The notes under the pieces: generated by a model | What the model saw: only the letters and a program-made list of their open reading frames with translations | Database searches by the model: none | Told to the model about the DNA's origin: nothing | Shown here: in pieces, positions 1-10,940 of the stretch | How the letters are laid out: the number at the start of each line of letters is the position of its first letter | Numbering within the stretch: position 1 is the first letter of the stretch | Origin: Stropharia rugosoannulata | Lineage: Eukaryota; Basidiomycota; Agaricomycetes; Agaricales; Strophariaceae | DNA: 64,000 nt | Assembly (NCBI GenBank): GCA_028532985.1 | Contig: JANCIK010000008.1 | Coordinates: 310,001-374,000, forward strand | Direction: 5' to 3' | Made by a program: the position numbers and the translations under genes

Positions 1-174
1 TAGCCTCGCTTCCACTTTGGCGATTTCAGCGCGAACCTCGGAAAGCTCTGCTTTAAAGCCAGGCATGATCGCTCTTGCGAAAGCCAGTTCGGAGTCGTTC
101 GGTGCTCTGTTTGTACTGATCAGATCAGGAGGGAGAGATCGAAGCTTCTCCACGGCCACTGAATGCATTGACAT
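1..174 (-). CDS. F-box-type protein, N-terminal exon (partial, runs off the left edge)
   Basis: Reading the minus strand from an ATG at 174 gives 58 codons that stay open to base 1. The translation begins MSMHSVAVEKLRS and continues with an Asn-Arg-Ala-Pro-Asn-Asp motif, then a charged heptad-like stretch (FKAELSEVRAEIAKVEARL). This N-R-x-P-(T/N)-(D/E) plus coiled-coil leader is typical of the region just before the F-box in the large mushroom F-box/LRR-like families. The F-box itself would lie outside the window, so the assignment rests on the leader only. The product would be an adaptor of SCF ubiquitin ligases. No other gene is close, and bases 175-600 upstream hold nothing else that I can support. 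Confidence 0.55.
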   Translation of the reverse strand, partial: MSMHSVAVEKLRSLPPDLISTNRAPNDSELAFARAIMPGFKAELSEVRAEIAKVEARL

Positions 175-1640
175 CTCCAGTAGCTAATTTTAGTTAAGTG
201 TGGTATTGAATCGATGATGATATCAGCTTGATGGAGATAGCGAGATCGAGCGACCGAAGTTGAACGGAAGATGTGTGATGTCTGTGAGAACCTATTTGGC
301 TTGCCGTGGAAGGAGACTAGTAGAATTTATGACGCGAGATAGCCAATACTAGGGTGCAGCAGAGATGTCGCGGTCAGTAGCAGACAGTAGCAGACATGAA
401 AACAGAGCGGACTATTTGGATCGAATTTGCAGCAGCTGTCTCATGCTTGGCAAGTGCATTCAACCCAAACACGCAAGTACAGCATGCTTCCGTGATGCTA
501 ACACTTTCGCTTCCTCAAGGCGCAAGAGACTGAATCAAGTATTCAAAACGGTCTTCAATAAACGTTAAATGAAGCCAGAGCCTAAGTACGCAAAGGGGAG
601 CAAAGACAGTTAGACGCAAGATAGACATTAGATACTCCCCGTCGGGTAACCGGGCCGCCACGGAAGAAGTAAACAAGTCAAGTAATTGGGTTGCTGTGCA
701 AGAACTAGAAAGCAAGGGACCCGAAAATGATGGATGATGATGGTTCAAAGAACACGTTACCGGATGTGCCCATGCGTCGCTGGGAAGATTGGGTATATAT
801 GGATACGTACCAAACGTCCCAAAAACGAGACAGCGAGCGGTGACTTGTGTAGGGCACGACGGGTACAGAGCCCGGGGCGGTAGCGAGTTCGTGTTCGGAA
901 AACATGCTGATGTGTAGGGAACAACCACTGATTGGGTTGCAGACTCAACGAGACAGGAGCGGGGTCTGGTTTCAGTGTATATTACGGATGTGAGTAATTA
1001 CGGACGGGATATATAAGTACACGAAAGAGCTTAAGAGGAGAGATCTACCAACTCCCAGGATAGATGTCCATAATTGATATAACTTATGACCAGCCAGCAG
1101 GTAGCGCAGTGAGCTACACATCCATCGCATTAAGGGAGGGGGTCACGGAATTCAAAAAGAGCATAGAGTGGACATACGTAACGAGACATGCATATCTGAT
1201 ACAGGCGAGGCGAGGACGCCTGCAGCAGAGCTGGTAGGACCATACGTGGTCAGTGATACGATGCCGCATGCAGGACCATCTACGCACACCTCAGACTAAG
1301 AGCACGGTCGTTGGTGCCGTAGGAAGTACACAATGTCGGCTGTATGGCAAGTACAGTGTTGGCCATAGTCAGCCAACAAAAGAGTGTAGCGGCGACTAGC
1401 AAGCACGAATCGGACTAAGCTGGAGGACGGGCGGAGGACGGGCGCATGGGATCAGAACAGGGAGCAGGCGCTTTCCGACGCAGGAAAATAGTATGTCAGC
1501 CTGAGACTCGCAGGGGAGGCTTTGACGGAAAGGGAGCAAGACGTTCTAGGACAGTATGCTCAAGCGAGGGGCAAGGGTGGAAGCCCAGTAAGATCTACTG
1601 CAGTGCATACATTATATCAACAAATGCGGGGCGACATGCG
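175..1640. other. Intergenic, purine-rich plus strand, no supported gene
   Basis: Short overlapping open frames occur on both strands, but none shows a recognisable domain, splice pattern or promoter. From about 580 onward the plus strand becomes rich in G and A, which suppresses stop codons on the minus strand and explains the long Pro/Leu/Ser/Cys-rich frames there. A diverged earlier copy of the repeat unit described next may start near 1190. Confidence 0.4.
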
Positions 1641-2950
1641 GGAAAGACATACGCACGTTGGAACAAATGCATATACCAGGAAGGAGGTAAGCCGCGCAAG
1701 AATCAGATGTAGGGGAGAGGGAGAGCAAAAAAAGGGGAACTGCCGGGAAAGTGAACACGGGAACAGCCAAGTCACAGTACTTGACGGAACATAGCTTTTG
1801 CACTTCTAGTGCGCACACCGCGGGGCGGAATAGGCTAACCTGTAGTATGTTGCAATGCATATGTGCACACGGGGAGCGTCGCGGGCAGGTCGATGCTGTC
1901 CTGGGGTAGAAAAGGTGGAGAGTAGATAAGCATCGAGGAGGGGAGGTAGTATGCCAGTCTGAAAGTTAGAGGGAGGGCAAGAACCGGGGGACGCAGACAC
2001 TGTGGTGGGGAAAGCGAGGTCAGCTGTCGTACGAGCACGCCGGCGGAGACATAGACAGAGTGACCAAGGCCGTGAAGGGTAAAAGAGATCTGAGAAGGCG
2101 GGCAGGAGGGAGTGGAGACCAGCACAGCGATACGGAAGGTCAGATGCTTATAAGAGGCGAGAATAGACGTCGACAGCATGCTCATACATGCATTGATCCG
2201 AGCCAGAAGAAAAGACGGTGAGAGAAACAAGAACCAGACAGAGGTAAAGGGGGTGCCAGTCTGAAAGTCAAAGTGGATGGGTGGGGTTATCTTCAGACGG
2301 GAACAGGAGTTGTGATACAGCACGAGATGCAGGGAGCACATAACACCTCAGAACAAGAGCATGTACCAGGAAGAAGGCGAGCCAACCAAAATGAAAGTGT
2401 AGCAGAGCTGGAGACGAAAAGAAGGGGGATTGGCGTACAATAGAGCACGGGGACAGACAAAGGTGATAACAGAAGACCGCTTTTACACTCCCAGTAACGA
2501 AGATACGGTGGGGGATGGGCCTGCCCAGTATACGAGTATAATCGCGCATATATGCAGGTAGGGAGCGTCGCGGGGCAGGACAATGTGGTCCGTGCAGTGA
2601 GACGAGAAGGCGGGTCGGCATGATAAAGCAAAGGGAGACGGCAAGTAGATAAACATCGACGAGGGGATGCAGGTGAGTACGACATATGCATGAGGAAACC
2701 ATCACTGGGGTGGGGAGAGGAAGGTTAGCAGTCGTAGGAGCAGCAGAGGCAGAGACAGAGAAGACGCGGTGAAGGCCGCGGAAGAGAGAGTATGCACGAG
2801 AGAAAAGGGACAGGCGGAATAACAAAGGGCAAGGTCAGATACTTTATAAGCACAGAGGCGGGGCAGCCGTGAGGGCAACAACGAATGTGTCATCGAGAAG
2901 TTAGAACATGTGCATACAACCAAAGAAGGTGGAATGAAAACACCTAGAGG
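1641..2950. repeat. Diverged tandem repeat, two units of about 690 bp
   Basis: Several landmarks recur at a constant distance: an ACCAGGAAG(G/A)AGG(T/C)(A/G)AGCC segment near 1675 and 2365, a GGGAGCGTCGCGGG segment near 1872 and 2561, and a GGTCAGAT-centred segment followed by TTATAAG near 2140 and 2830. The spacing is about 690 bp each time. The units differ by many substitutions and small indels. The plus strand is purine-rich throughout. No coding function is visible. Confidence 0.6.
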
Positions 2951-3895
2951 GTCGCACCTAGAGAAAATGTGCAAGGTAACCGGTACTTGTAAAGGTTACC
3001 GGGTCCTATCGGAACGGACAGAGGGTTGGCAGAGGGTAGAGACCAATCCAAACGCGGGGAGGCAGGGGTTGAAGCCCACAGGTGACGTACACAGGCCCCA
3101 AATACGCCTGGCTATCCTAGACTCTGATCCACGCTGGCGAACGGAAGCTCTGAGCTCCAAGACCATCTTCTGTGGACAGGCCGCAGACGACGTGGCGGGG
3201 AGTTAGATCTAAGCATCCCAAGGTGTAACAGGTGTGACGTAGCAATGAGTTTGAGGCGGAGGCTGGGATGTCGATGAGGCCTACTAGGCATATTGTATCG
3301 CACGCTGAGAAGTAAATCAGTATCAGCACATGCTGGGCTGAGCTACAGACGTACCCAACTGGTATATCCTATGGCGCCGCCCCTATGCCCTCACAGTCCT
3401 TCCCAATTCGCCATTCAGTACTGTCCATGGAGGCAGACATGAAAATGAGGGGACCGGGACGGGAATTGGACAGAAATCGAGTTATGCATCTTAATGTCAC
3501 AGACGACGAGAAGAACCTGAACGAGGATGAGTGTCAGTGTCGGAACTTGGCCGGAACGCGTCTAAGTGAATTCTCCCACGGGCACTATGATCAACATTAC
3601 ATTCAATCTCCGCCTTCCCTGCCGGCACCTGTCGGACTCGCGGCAGCAAGTTAACGGCATAACAAAGACGAAGTCACCGCGTTAACATGCGCGTCATGCG
3701 TACCATTATTTGCCTAAAATTACACACACCACAGAGTATGTTGCTTGCGCTGTTCCCTACAGTGTCTCGGTCCACAACCCATAGAATAACGCAAAGCAAC
3801 TGGCCATCCACCGTCCTCATTGCCTATTCCACGAACAATGAGAACTCAATGCAGCGCACTATACACTGCATCCGCAAGCAAGCTTACCCTCCCGA
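2951..3895. other. Intergenic region before tiny gene A1, nothing supported
   Basis: Open frames here are short and without recognisable motifs. The segment ends at the core promoter of the tiny gene that starts at 3996. Confidence 0.35.
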
Positions 3896-3900
3896 ATACA

Positions 3901-3907
3901 TATAAAA
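3901..3907 (+). promoter_or_regulatory. TATA box of tiny gene A1
   Basis: TATAAAA lies 95 bases before the ATG at 3996 and is followed by a pyrimidine-rich leader (ACCCAATATCCCCATACC). The same layout, a TATA element 95-130 bases before the ATG and a C-rich leader, is found at the intact paralogues at 10752 and 27162. Confidence 0.6.
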
Positions 3908-3995
3908 GCTCACCCAATATCCCCATACCCCATACTACGAGCTTCCCCTTCTCGCAGCACACCTCCAATCTAAAAGGTCCACCAAACCTACTGCT

Positions 3996-4163
3996 ATGAA
4001 CCCCTCCGCCACGACTACCACTACCACCACGGCCACTGCCAGCTCTGTCAAGACAGCCCTGACGTCTGCCCTGCCGATAATAATTCGTCCAACGTACAGC
4101 GAGCCCCAGTGCTGCCACTGTGGCAAACGGGGATCGCACGCGCCAAAGTGCCCTTTCAAGTAA
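3996..4163 (+). CDS. Tiny zinc-knuckle-like protein A1 (55 aa)
   Basis: A single-exon frame of 55 codons starts at the first ATG after the TATA box. The N-terminal part is low-complexity Thr/Ala/Ser (residues 4-25); the C-terminal part is EPQCCHCGKRGSHAPKCPFK. Cysteines 39, 42 and 52 with His48 give C-x2-C-x5-H-x3-C, the same overall length as the retroviral-type CCHC knuckle (C-x2-C-x4-H-x4-C) but with the histidine moved by one residue. Three relatives in this window keep the C-terminal block almost unchanged while the N terminus varies freely, which argues for selection on the protein. The function is unknown; nucleic-acid or zinc binding is an inference from the motif. I do not recognise a named family. 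Confidence 0.7.
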   Translation: MNPSATTTTTTTATASSVKTALTSALPIIIRPTYSEPQCCHCGKRGSHAPKCPFK

Positions 4164-5080
4164 AATTCCCGTGAGCTCCACTTATTAGACGCAGAGTTGT
4201 GTCGTGATGCTCATTTAATCCAATAGTCCAGACATAAATGCAATATAGAACCATAAAGTTCGTTAAGTATTCTTAATGAATACACGTACGCGTACGCAAT
4301 TAAAATAGAATAAATTTCGCATGTTAGCATAGGGTAACCTGTCCAATACCAGTATTAATTACTATAAACCATTTGAATCATTTATTTCTGCATTTTACTA
4401 AACTTTAGAGATAAACGTATGAATCTGGGTGAGAGAATTACATCGTTTTCGATAACTATCCTTCGTAACTCAAGCAGCACCTGCAAAGTGCATGATGCGC
4501 AATGCGCACTAATATCAGTATCACATCCCATACAAACGTCAAAATATTCGCACGTCCAATAGTACGACTGGGAAAGAATATAAAGATGGCCATTCATACC
4601 ATGATGAAGATGATTGAGCGCAGAAACAGATGTAACTGCGGGAGGGAGCCATTCAGCACCTAGAAGTCGAGGTACGGTGGAGCACAGGAATATACGAAAG
4701 ATGCGACAAAAGAATACATCGCGTTGGGTCAAGGCAGGAGGTAGTTGCAGACCCAGACGAATGTTATGCGGAAGGTTTTGACGTGTTGGGAGCATGAGAC
4801 TGTAGTAGAGAAGTAAGCACAAGCTCTGCGAGGGAGCGCGAGGACAGCCTGGTCCACAATAGACTGCGCGATATGCGATGACCCACATACGCGCCACAGC
4901 ATACGAGGGAGGCGAGTCGGGCGAGAAACGCATGCAGCGCGGTGGGAGAGTGAAAAACGGGTTAGTGGTGCAACATGTCACGGCGACAGACGAAGGAGTC
5001 GGTGGAAGGTCTCTCTTATAATTATAACCCTAGTACCCCATAGTTACCGACAAGCAATATTCAAATGTTTCAACAATATA
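4164..5080. other. Intergenic, no supported gene
   Basis: A minus-strand frame of 199 codons (4382-4981) is open but begins without an ATG and has an unusual Cys/Leu/Pro-rich composition with no domain. I regard it as chance. An AT-rich stretch lies between 4240 and 4390. Confidence 0.3.
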
Positions 5081-5522
5081 TAACCCGTCTTCTTTCCGCC
5101 TCCTCTCCATTCCATCAAGCACACTCCCACAGCGCCCGCAAATCAACACCCCAATCTCATCTAGCCCACCCATATACTGTAAGGTGCGCTATTTGCGTGT
5201 GCGTAGATCTAGCCGATTTGTGGTACAATTTTCTAGTGGTACGATTTCTTTAAAGATAATTTGTTTGGTGCTCCGGAGTCAGGAGATAATTCTACATATT
5301 ATTTATAGATACATAAATAATTACAGTATTTAAGGAGATTGTGTACACATAGGTAGCCAGCTAATTTACCACCCACTTTCGCTCACATTCAGCCGTAGCT
5401 CGCACAAATACACAGTCATTATTTTGTTTCAGTCCCTTCTTTCTTTGAACATACTCCCTCAAGACGACCACACATGTCGTCGCTCGCACCCACAAACACA
5501 ATCTTACAATACCACATCAGTT

Positions 5523-5710
5523 ATGAGCCCATCCACAAGTACTTCCACTCCTATCAGCACCAGTAGCAGCGGAGCCGGCACAGGAACTTCAACGGTGCGG
5601 AATGGCCAGCAAACGAGCCCACCAATTTTTATTTGTCCGACATACAGCGAGCTCAATGTTATCACTGTGGGAAACGCGGTTCCCACGCGCTGAAGTGCCC
5701 TTTCAAATAA
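5523..5710 (+). pseudogene. Tiny zinc-knuckle-like gene A2, frameshifted copy
   Basis: The ATG at 5523 opens a Ser/Thr/Gly-rich N terminus (MSPSTSTSTPISTSSSG) like the other family members. At about 5651 the frame leaves the family: the codons that would read Glu-Pro-Gln-Cys lack one C (GAGCTCAATG against GAGCCCCAGTG in A1). The next frame then carries the full knuckle block, QCYHCGKRGSHALKCPFK, to a TAA at 5708-5710. One base is missing from an otherwise intact gene. An upstream TATA element at 5082 with a donor-like GTAAG at 5178 and an acceptor-like TTTCAG near 5430 suggests a 5' UTR intron. Either this is a recent pseudogene or the base is missing from the assembly. Confidence 0.65.
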
Positions 5711-5938
5711 GCACCTTCTGGGTCCCTTGAAGTTGTCCCCGCAGCTCAGCATCGTTATATCAATGCTTACTCCATCTCGGTATAATAACATTTACTTAGA
5801 CGATGTAATAAAATGAAAATGACTATATAAGTTTATTCTCACCCCTAGAAAAATCCTGTAGGTTTCGGTACTTGTTTGACGACACGCTTCTTTATTCCAT
5901 GGGCCTATCGGAAATCCTGACATGGAACTAAACTCAAA

Positions 5939-6010
5939 GGGGACATAGCTCAGTTGGGAGAGCAGTAGACTGAAGTTCTAATGGTCCCGCGTTCAATTCG
6001 CGGTGTCCCC
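5939..6010 (+). tRNA. tRNA-Phe (GAA), no intron
   Basis: The 72-nt cloverleaf has a 7-bp acceptor stem GGGGACA/TGTCCCC, D-arm GCTC...GAGC, an anticodon loop CTGAAGT with anticodon GAA, and T-arm CCGCG-TTCAATT-CGCGG. The anticodon stem has one G-A mismatch at its base. A run of 13 T starts at 6024 and fits a Pol III terminator. CCA is not encoded, as expected in a eukaryote. Confidence 0.93.
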
Positions 6011-6023
6011 ATTTCTTTTGGTC

Positions 6024-6036
6024 TTTTTTTTTTTTT
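6024..6036 (+). terminator. Pol III terminator (T13) of tRNA-Phe
   Basis: An uninterrupted run of 13 T lies 14 bases after the tRNA 3' end. Confidence 0.8.
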
Positions 6037-6566
6037 GCCAAAAATGCTGCATAACAACTCTAGCCATTTCGGAACCGAGTAATTGGGAATACTACGACAA
6101 AGGTCAAGTCCAAGTTGAGACAATTTAAACTTAACACTTGCCTGATTGCCTGTCTCTCGTCTCATCGAATAGAACCCGGTACGGGGTAACCCGGCTTTTT
6201 GTGAGTAGTGCGCAAACGTCTCGGAGAGCTGCGCAGAAAATATGGGAGTAGGTGGTTGTTTGAAAGTGCCGCTGTTTCCGACATTTATGGCGAGAAACCT
6301 GCTTTAAATGTTAGTATAGAAAACAACCAATGGTGGAGTAGAGAGCGACAGCTACTGTTGAGTCTTGACAATTGAGTCTTGACAGTTTTAGTGTCGCCAG
6401 AGTCAAAACGGTATACGTATATGAATACATATACGATATAAACTGTATTTATAGAATATAGCTGCTAACATAATGTGTGCGGGTGCCATGTAATTGGTTT
6501 TACAATTTACTGTCAACATATACGGATACAGTATACTGCGTATGAGAAAAATATACGAAACACTAT

Positions 6567-6655
6567 GCATTAAGAGGGAATCAAACCCAGTACCACTACC
6601 CCATTAATGCAGACATTTTTTGGTCGAGGAAGTACTCTGCGATTGGGCCACCTTT
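6567..6655 (-). other. tRNA-like relic with A-box and B-box
   Basis: On the minus strand TGGCCCAATCG resembles an internal A box and GGGTTTGATTCCC, about 60 bases further, resembles a B box. The 3' end TTAATGC can pair with GCATTAA 37 bases upstream (6567-6573 with 6604-6610). No complete cloverleaf or clear anticodon can be drawn. It could be a decayed tRNA or the head of a tRNA-derived SINE. Confidence 0.3.
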
Positions 6656-7097
6656 ATGTTCTTACATGTAACCGTATGAATTTTAACCTGATACACCAAG
6701 ACTACGCACTTAGGCGCTCTACACATACAAAGCATATTTCAACTTTACATAAAAAATGAACTAATATGACATTCAGATATACTCCGTGCACACATTCTGC
6801 AATCTTTTTCCCTACAATATACCCTGGTGACTGCACGGTGTACACTTTCCAAATTTTTAAACTATGATACTATATATCCAACCGTCGACGTTGTAAGTGC
6901 GTCCGGACTCCGGACTCCGGAGTGATGAGTGCGGACGCACGCACATAGACTATAGTACATACTGATACTTGTAAGTTGTACAATGTACATTGTAGTGATG
7001 GTTGGTATACGGTATACAACCTGTATCCGTATATATACACCTTGGTGACAAATTGACGTACATTCTCATGTACACACAGGCTAGAAACAAAAACTAT
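6656..7097. other. AT-rich spacer between tRNA genes
   Basis: The spacer contains short alternating TATAC/GTATA tracts, for example around 6960-7040, and a small palindromic GTCCGGACTCCGGACTCCGGAG near 6901. No gene is visible. Confidence 0.4.
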
Positions 7098-7191
7098 CCT
7101 TCGAACCGGGGTCGAACCAGTGACCTTGGGATGAACTAACTATTCGAGAATCTATTACAGTCCCACGCTCTTCCAACTGAGCTATCGAAGG
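7098..7191 (-). tRNA. tRNA-Tyr (GTA) with intron of about 22 nt
   Basis: The minus strand reads a 7-bp acceptor stem CCTTCGA/TCGAAGG, D-arm AGCTC...GAGC, anticodon stem TGGGA/TCCCA and T-loop TTCGACC. The anticodon is GTA, followed at the canonical position 37/38 by an insertion of about 22 nt, as is usual for eukaryotic tRNA-Tyr. The encoded unspliced length is 94 nt. Confidence 0.92.
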
Positions 7192-8012
7192 CGTTGTCCC
7201 GACCTTTCGCCCTTTCTCTCCGAGTCAGGGTGGCTTGACTGCTTAACCTTGGAGTCTGATAGGAACATTGCGATTCGGCATCCTGTACTGGCTTCGTGGG
7301 ACCGCTTGATCGATATCAAATACATGAGGCATGCTAATTATAACGTGAACGCCTCGGTGCAGGCGATGTTGATGCACATTATAAATTAAATATATACCGG
7401 GGTCGATTTGGGCGTGTGAATACATATCCCCGATACAGAACTGGCGCCTCGTACACTCAATTTTGGCGTGTGAATATCCCGGACGCAGAACTAGCGCCTC
7501 GGCCTGCAAAAGTGGAGACAAAGAGCAGCAATATAAAAATGTTATTTGTGGATCTGTGTCAATCAACCTGCATTCATCAGCTGGCTGCCCAGCTCTGGCA
7601 GACTTTGGTTAGTTCCATTTCCATGAAGCTCTGCAACATTCTTCCATAAACAAACGAAAAAGACACCAAGGAGACACAAAAGAGAGGACAGCGTCCACAA
7701 ACACACGTATGTTTTTCGGAGCTGAACGTGAACGTGGTAAAAGGCTTCACAACGTGTGATAGGTCTACTGACATCGATAAGCGCCGAAGTCGCGATCAAG
7801 CCCGATAAGATAAATTAAAGGTGGGAATTATAAAACAGAGACCCCATCAGGCAGGGGTGCAGGCCCGATGAGAGTGGTGTCGATTAGTGGGGAGGGTTTT
7901 GGCAGTGTAAGGGACGACCATCACTCCAGGAAGGTCAACTTTTTTGCCAGGCTGAAACAATAGAAAACAAAAAAGAAAACAGTACCGAAACTACAAAACT
8001 CTATTGAATTGA
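7192..8012. other. Intergenic, nothing supported
   Basis: Short frames only. A 20-base segment around 7406-7500 is partly duplicated (GGCGTGTGAATA and GCAGAACT(G/A)GCGCCTCG occur twice about 45 bases apart). Confidence 0.35.
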
Positions 8013-8121
8013 TAGGTGGGCTTGATGAGATTTCGCTCTCCGCTCGTTGTTATGTCCCCCAAACAACACTCCTCCCCTAGCATGGCAGCACGTGTAGAAA
8101 TCTCATCATGGTAGCGAGTCT
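8013..8121. repeat. Dispersed hairpin repeat, copy 1 (right arm deleted)
   Basis: This segment matches 50481-50603 almost base for base, from TAGGTGGGCTTGATGAG to TGGTAGCGAGTCT. In the other copy the ends form a long inverted repeat; here the bases GCCCACCTACCGAAC that make the right arm are missing, so the hairpin is broken. Confidence 0.7.
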
Positions 8122-8286
8122 GGTGGTAAAAGAGAAAGAAGCCATGAAATGAGCCAGCCTCAGGGTCTACTGATATCATTTCTGCTTACTTAAATAGGGA
8201 ACGGATCTAAGGTATGGAATCTACCTTGGTGTTTCTATATCTTAAATTGAACATCCGAAGGCGCTTTGCCTCCTCGCAGTAGCCGC

Positions 8287-8568
8287 GCCTATATACATCC
8301 TACCATACCAGCTGGCAAACCAGATCAGGGCACATCAAGGAGACAAGAAAGCCATAGTACAAAGAAGAAGGCAAAGCACGCTGGTGACCTCTACGACCTG
8401 TGGCCACCGCCAGTCATAGGATTTTACGTCATGTCACGGAGACACCAGCGCAAAGTCCTCCGGAGGATTAAGGCGTTACACAGACTTGGTTGCACCCGCC
8501 AGTGCGCTCAATGTGGTTGTGACGGCATACTTCAATCGACGAAGAGGAAGCATCCACAAGGAGATTAA
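8287..8568 (+). pseudogene. Tiny basic protein B1, start codon not found
   Basis: A TATATAC element at 8291 is followed by a plus-strand frame without stops to 8568. The frame contains PPVIGFYVMSRRHQRKVLRR, which aligns with PVMGYYVMSPERQCKMLRW in the gene at 12632. Differences between the two copies in this block fall mostly at third codon positions (ATA/ATG, GGA/GGC, TAC/TAT), which points to past selection on the protein. No in-frame ATG precedes the conserved block; the first is the Met of V-M-S at 8431. Either the copy lost its start, or an upstream exon exists, or translation begins at that inner Met (45 aa). Confidence 0.45.
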
Positions 8569-10620
8569 GACCATGAGAATTGATTAACAACCAGAAGAGT
8601 TTGAAACACACGGAGGGGAGAAAAGGCGGGGTATACATTGATGCTTCTATTTGGAATCTACTTTTGGAAGCTCTATTATTTTTAGACTGCTGCGTTCGGA
8701 TTACATGATTTGTAGTGTTCGTAACACAGACATTGTTACCGACAAACATTATGTATGAAAGGCGACAGGAAAGGTATATCTGATCAGATATTTATGCTCA
8801 AATGTGGGTTTCAGAGCAGGGTAATTACTTAGAATAGATGAACGCGCAAGCTGCACTCTACTGCCTTTAGTAGTTGTGTGAAACGGACCTTCGAATGACG
8901 ATTTCGCGACTTAACAGGTAGCTTGAACAACCTATTATTACGTTGGACAGGTTTCATCTCTTCTGATCTGCCCCCCTGCGCGTTACGCAAGGTGCTCCTT
9001 TTTTTTCTCAGGGCTTTTTTTAACTTTGGAAGGAGAGTTATGACAGCTCGTACAAAGATCTCTTTTGCGTACTGTTGGTGTAATTAATTAGAAGTAAGTT
9101 TGCGACGAGCTCTATCCTGCATGGCGCGCATGCAAAAACGAGTTGACAGTTTGCGTGAAGAGCCGGGCCGGAGTAGGACACGGCGCATATGAATCCCATG
9201 TTGTCTGTTGAGTCGGCGCTTGAATTTTGGTTAGTTGACGTTGACGTTGACGTTGACCCACATAAGTAAGTCTGACGGTACACATCTTCAGCCTCTCATC
9301 CTCTCGTTGGGTATGTCTGCAAAGCGAACTCCTCGCTCTGAGGGATTATACACTCACTATATCTGAACAATGGCGCGCATTGTGGTTGGGAGCTGCAGGT
9401 GGTACCGGGCTTGGCTGCGAATGTGCGGTAGGGACGAGGGGTACGTTCAGTACCAGTGCTTTCTCGTTCAATTTGACTGCAAGTTCTCCCTCAGCTCTGT
9501 ACTCCAGGTGTCACTGAAATTTAATACGGGCGCTACTGCTTGTTGCTCCCCCTTTGTCCTCCTTAACGTGTCTGAGCCCTTTCACCTGCATAAATGTTCT
9601 GTTGAGTATCTCCCCGGTCGGGGGAGCAACCGAGGCAGGTATGGACTGAACAAGATTGAACATTATGCCTCCCTTGGTCTCAGGCCAAATGCTTTCCCCG
9701 TACTCGCGCCTCTCGACCCGCTCTCCTGCCGCGAACCTGGCCTATTACATCACGGTCTTGCTGATATAGCTGCGAGCGAGCCGAAGTGGTGGACATTACA
9801 AGTCGACGTCGGAAGAAGGACTCATCTCTACCGCATCCCCTGTCGGACTTCACCTTCCCTATGTAGTGAGCTAACGTGTGCTGCTTGGCCTGCGCCTTCT
9901 CTCCCCGCTGTTATCTTGTAATGTCCGTTCTCTGCTTGTGCCTGCATATAAGCTTACTAGTCTTCCCCTCCCCGCCTCCCCGTCCACGTACCATGGTCTA
10001 TGCTTGTGTTGTTTCGTTCCTCGGTCTTCCTCGCCGGCATAGCCCACTGAGTTCACGATTTGGCAACTGTCTTCTCCCACGTAAGAGCTCCCGTTCGTAC
10101 ATCCCTGCTCTCCTATCGTTGTCTCCCTTCACCCTGCATAGGGTCCCGCCCACTACTTTCGACTATTAAACACGTATTATCCAGCGCGAACTCGCTCTTG
10201 TACCAATGCCGGTCATGCACAAGGTTAATGCTTGTCACCTAGCTCTCGGCTGATCCCCCTCTTTAATCAGTGTTCCCGCACTCCCCACTGCTACTCCCCC
10301 GCGCTACTTATCACTGACTACACTGCTGGTGAATGCCGCCCTGCCCATGGCCGTCCACCCCCGACCTTGCTTGCGCGTGAACTACAGGGCCATATCTCTG
10401 GATACACTAACGTTCACAAGCGCGGTGTATGCAGTGATACGCTTGCGCAGCTGTTAAATGGACAATAACTGACGTTCTATCAGTTCCCTGTCTTCCAGCG
10501 TACGACTTCACCAAGCGTGGTCGTGGTAAGGTTGCTTGTTTCGGACCATCGCGCCATACATGACCTGGCAGGCTACGTGAGCACTGACACTCACAAGCAA
10601 CAATCCACCCTCAGACGTGT
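8569..10620. other. Intergenic, pyrimidine-rich plus strand from about 9300
   Basis: From about 9300 to the promoter of tiny gene A3 the plus strand is strongly C/T-rich. An ATG-started frame of 183 codons (9370-9921) exists, but it has no domain and its Cys/Leu/Pro/Ser-rich composition follows from the base skew, so I do not call it a gene. The same kind of tract occurs at 25290-25960. Confidence 0.35.
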
Positions 10621-10621
10621 A

Positions 10622-10628
10622 TATAAAG
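10622..10628 (+). promoter_or_regulatory. TATA box of tiny gene A3
   Basis: TATAAAG lies 130 bases before the ATG at 10752 and is followed by a C-rich leader (CACTCCCCATCACCACTACC), matching the layout at A1 and A4. Confidence 0.55.
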
Positions 10629-10751
10629 TATTCAGCCCAACGCTCGACACTCCCCATCACCACTACCTTCTCCGCCCAGGATCAGCAGAACAACTAGTTC
10701 GCTTCATCTACCGAACTCCAATATACACTCACCCCCTATAGTTCAGCAACC

Positions 10752-10940
10752 ATGACTGCCTCTACCTCCTCCACCTCTACTTCGTTCTTCACCTCTACCT
10801 CATCCTCTACCTCTACCCTCAGCGCAAAGGGCACGGCGACCGACACCACTAGCACCAGCTCCGTACAGTACAGCCGTGAGCCTCAGTGCTGTCACTGCGG
10901 CCAACGCGGTTCGCATGCACCCAAGTGCCCATTTGCCTAG
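10752..10940 (+). CDS. Tiny zinc-knuckle-like protein A3 (62 aa)
   Basis: A single-exon frame of 62 codons starts MTASTSSTSTSFF, is almost pure Ser/Thr up to residue 40, and ends REPQCCHCGQRGSHAPKCPFA. The metal-ligand pattern C-x2-C-x5-H-x3-C is complete. The first residues MTAST and the context AACCATGACTGCCTC are shared with A4, so these two are the closest pair. The last residue is Ala instead of Lys. Function unknown; binding of zinc is inferred from the ligand spacing. There is no signal peptide or membrane segment. Confidence 0.72.
   Translation: MTASTSSTSTSFFTSTSSSTSTLSAKGTATDTTSTSSVQYSREPQCCHCGQRGSHAPKCPFA

Noticed and set aside
515..3329. Many long minus-strand frames rich in Leu, Pro, Ser and Cys
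   Set aside because: They follow from the purine skew of the plus strand, overlap in several frames and have no domains or introns.
4382..4981. 199-codon minus-strand frame
   Set aside because: It lacks an ATG at its start, shows no domain and lies in a gene-poor AT-rich area; likely chance.
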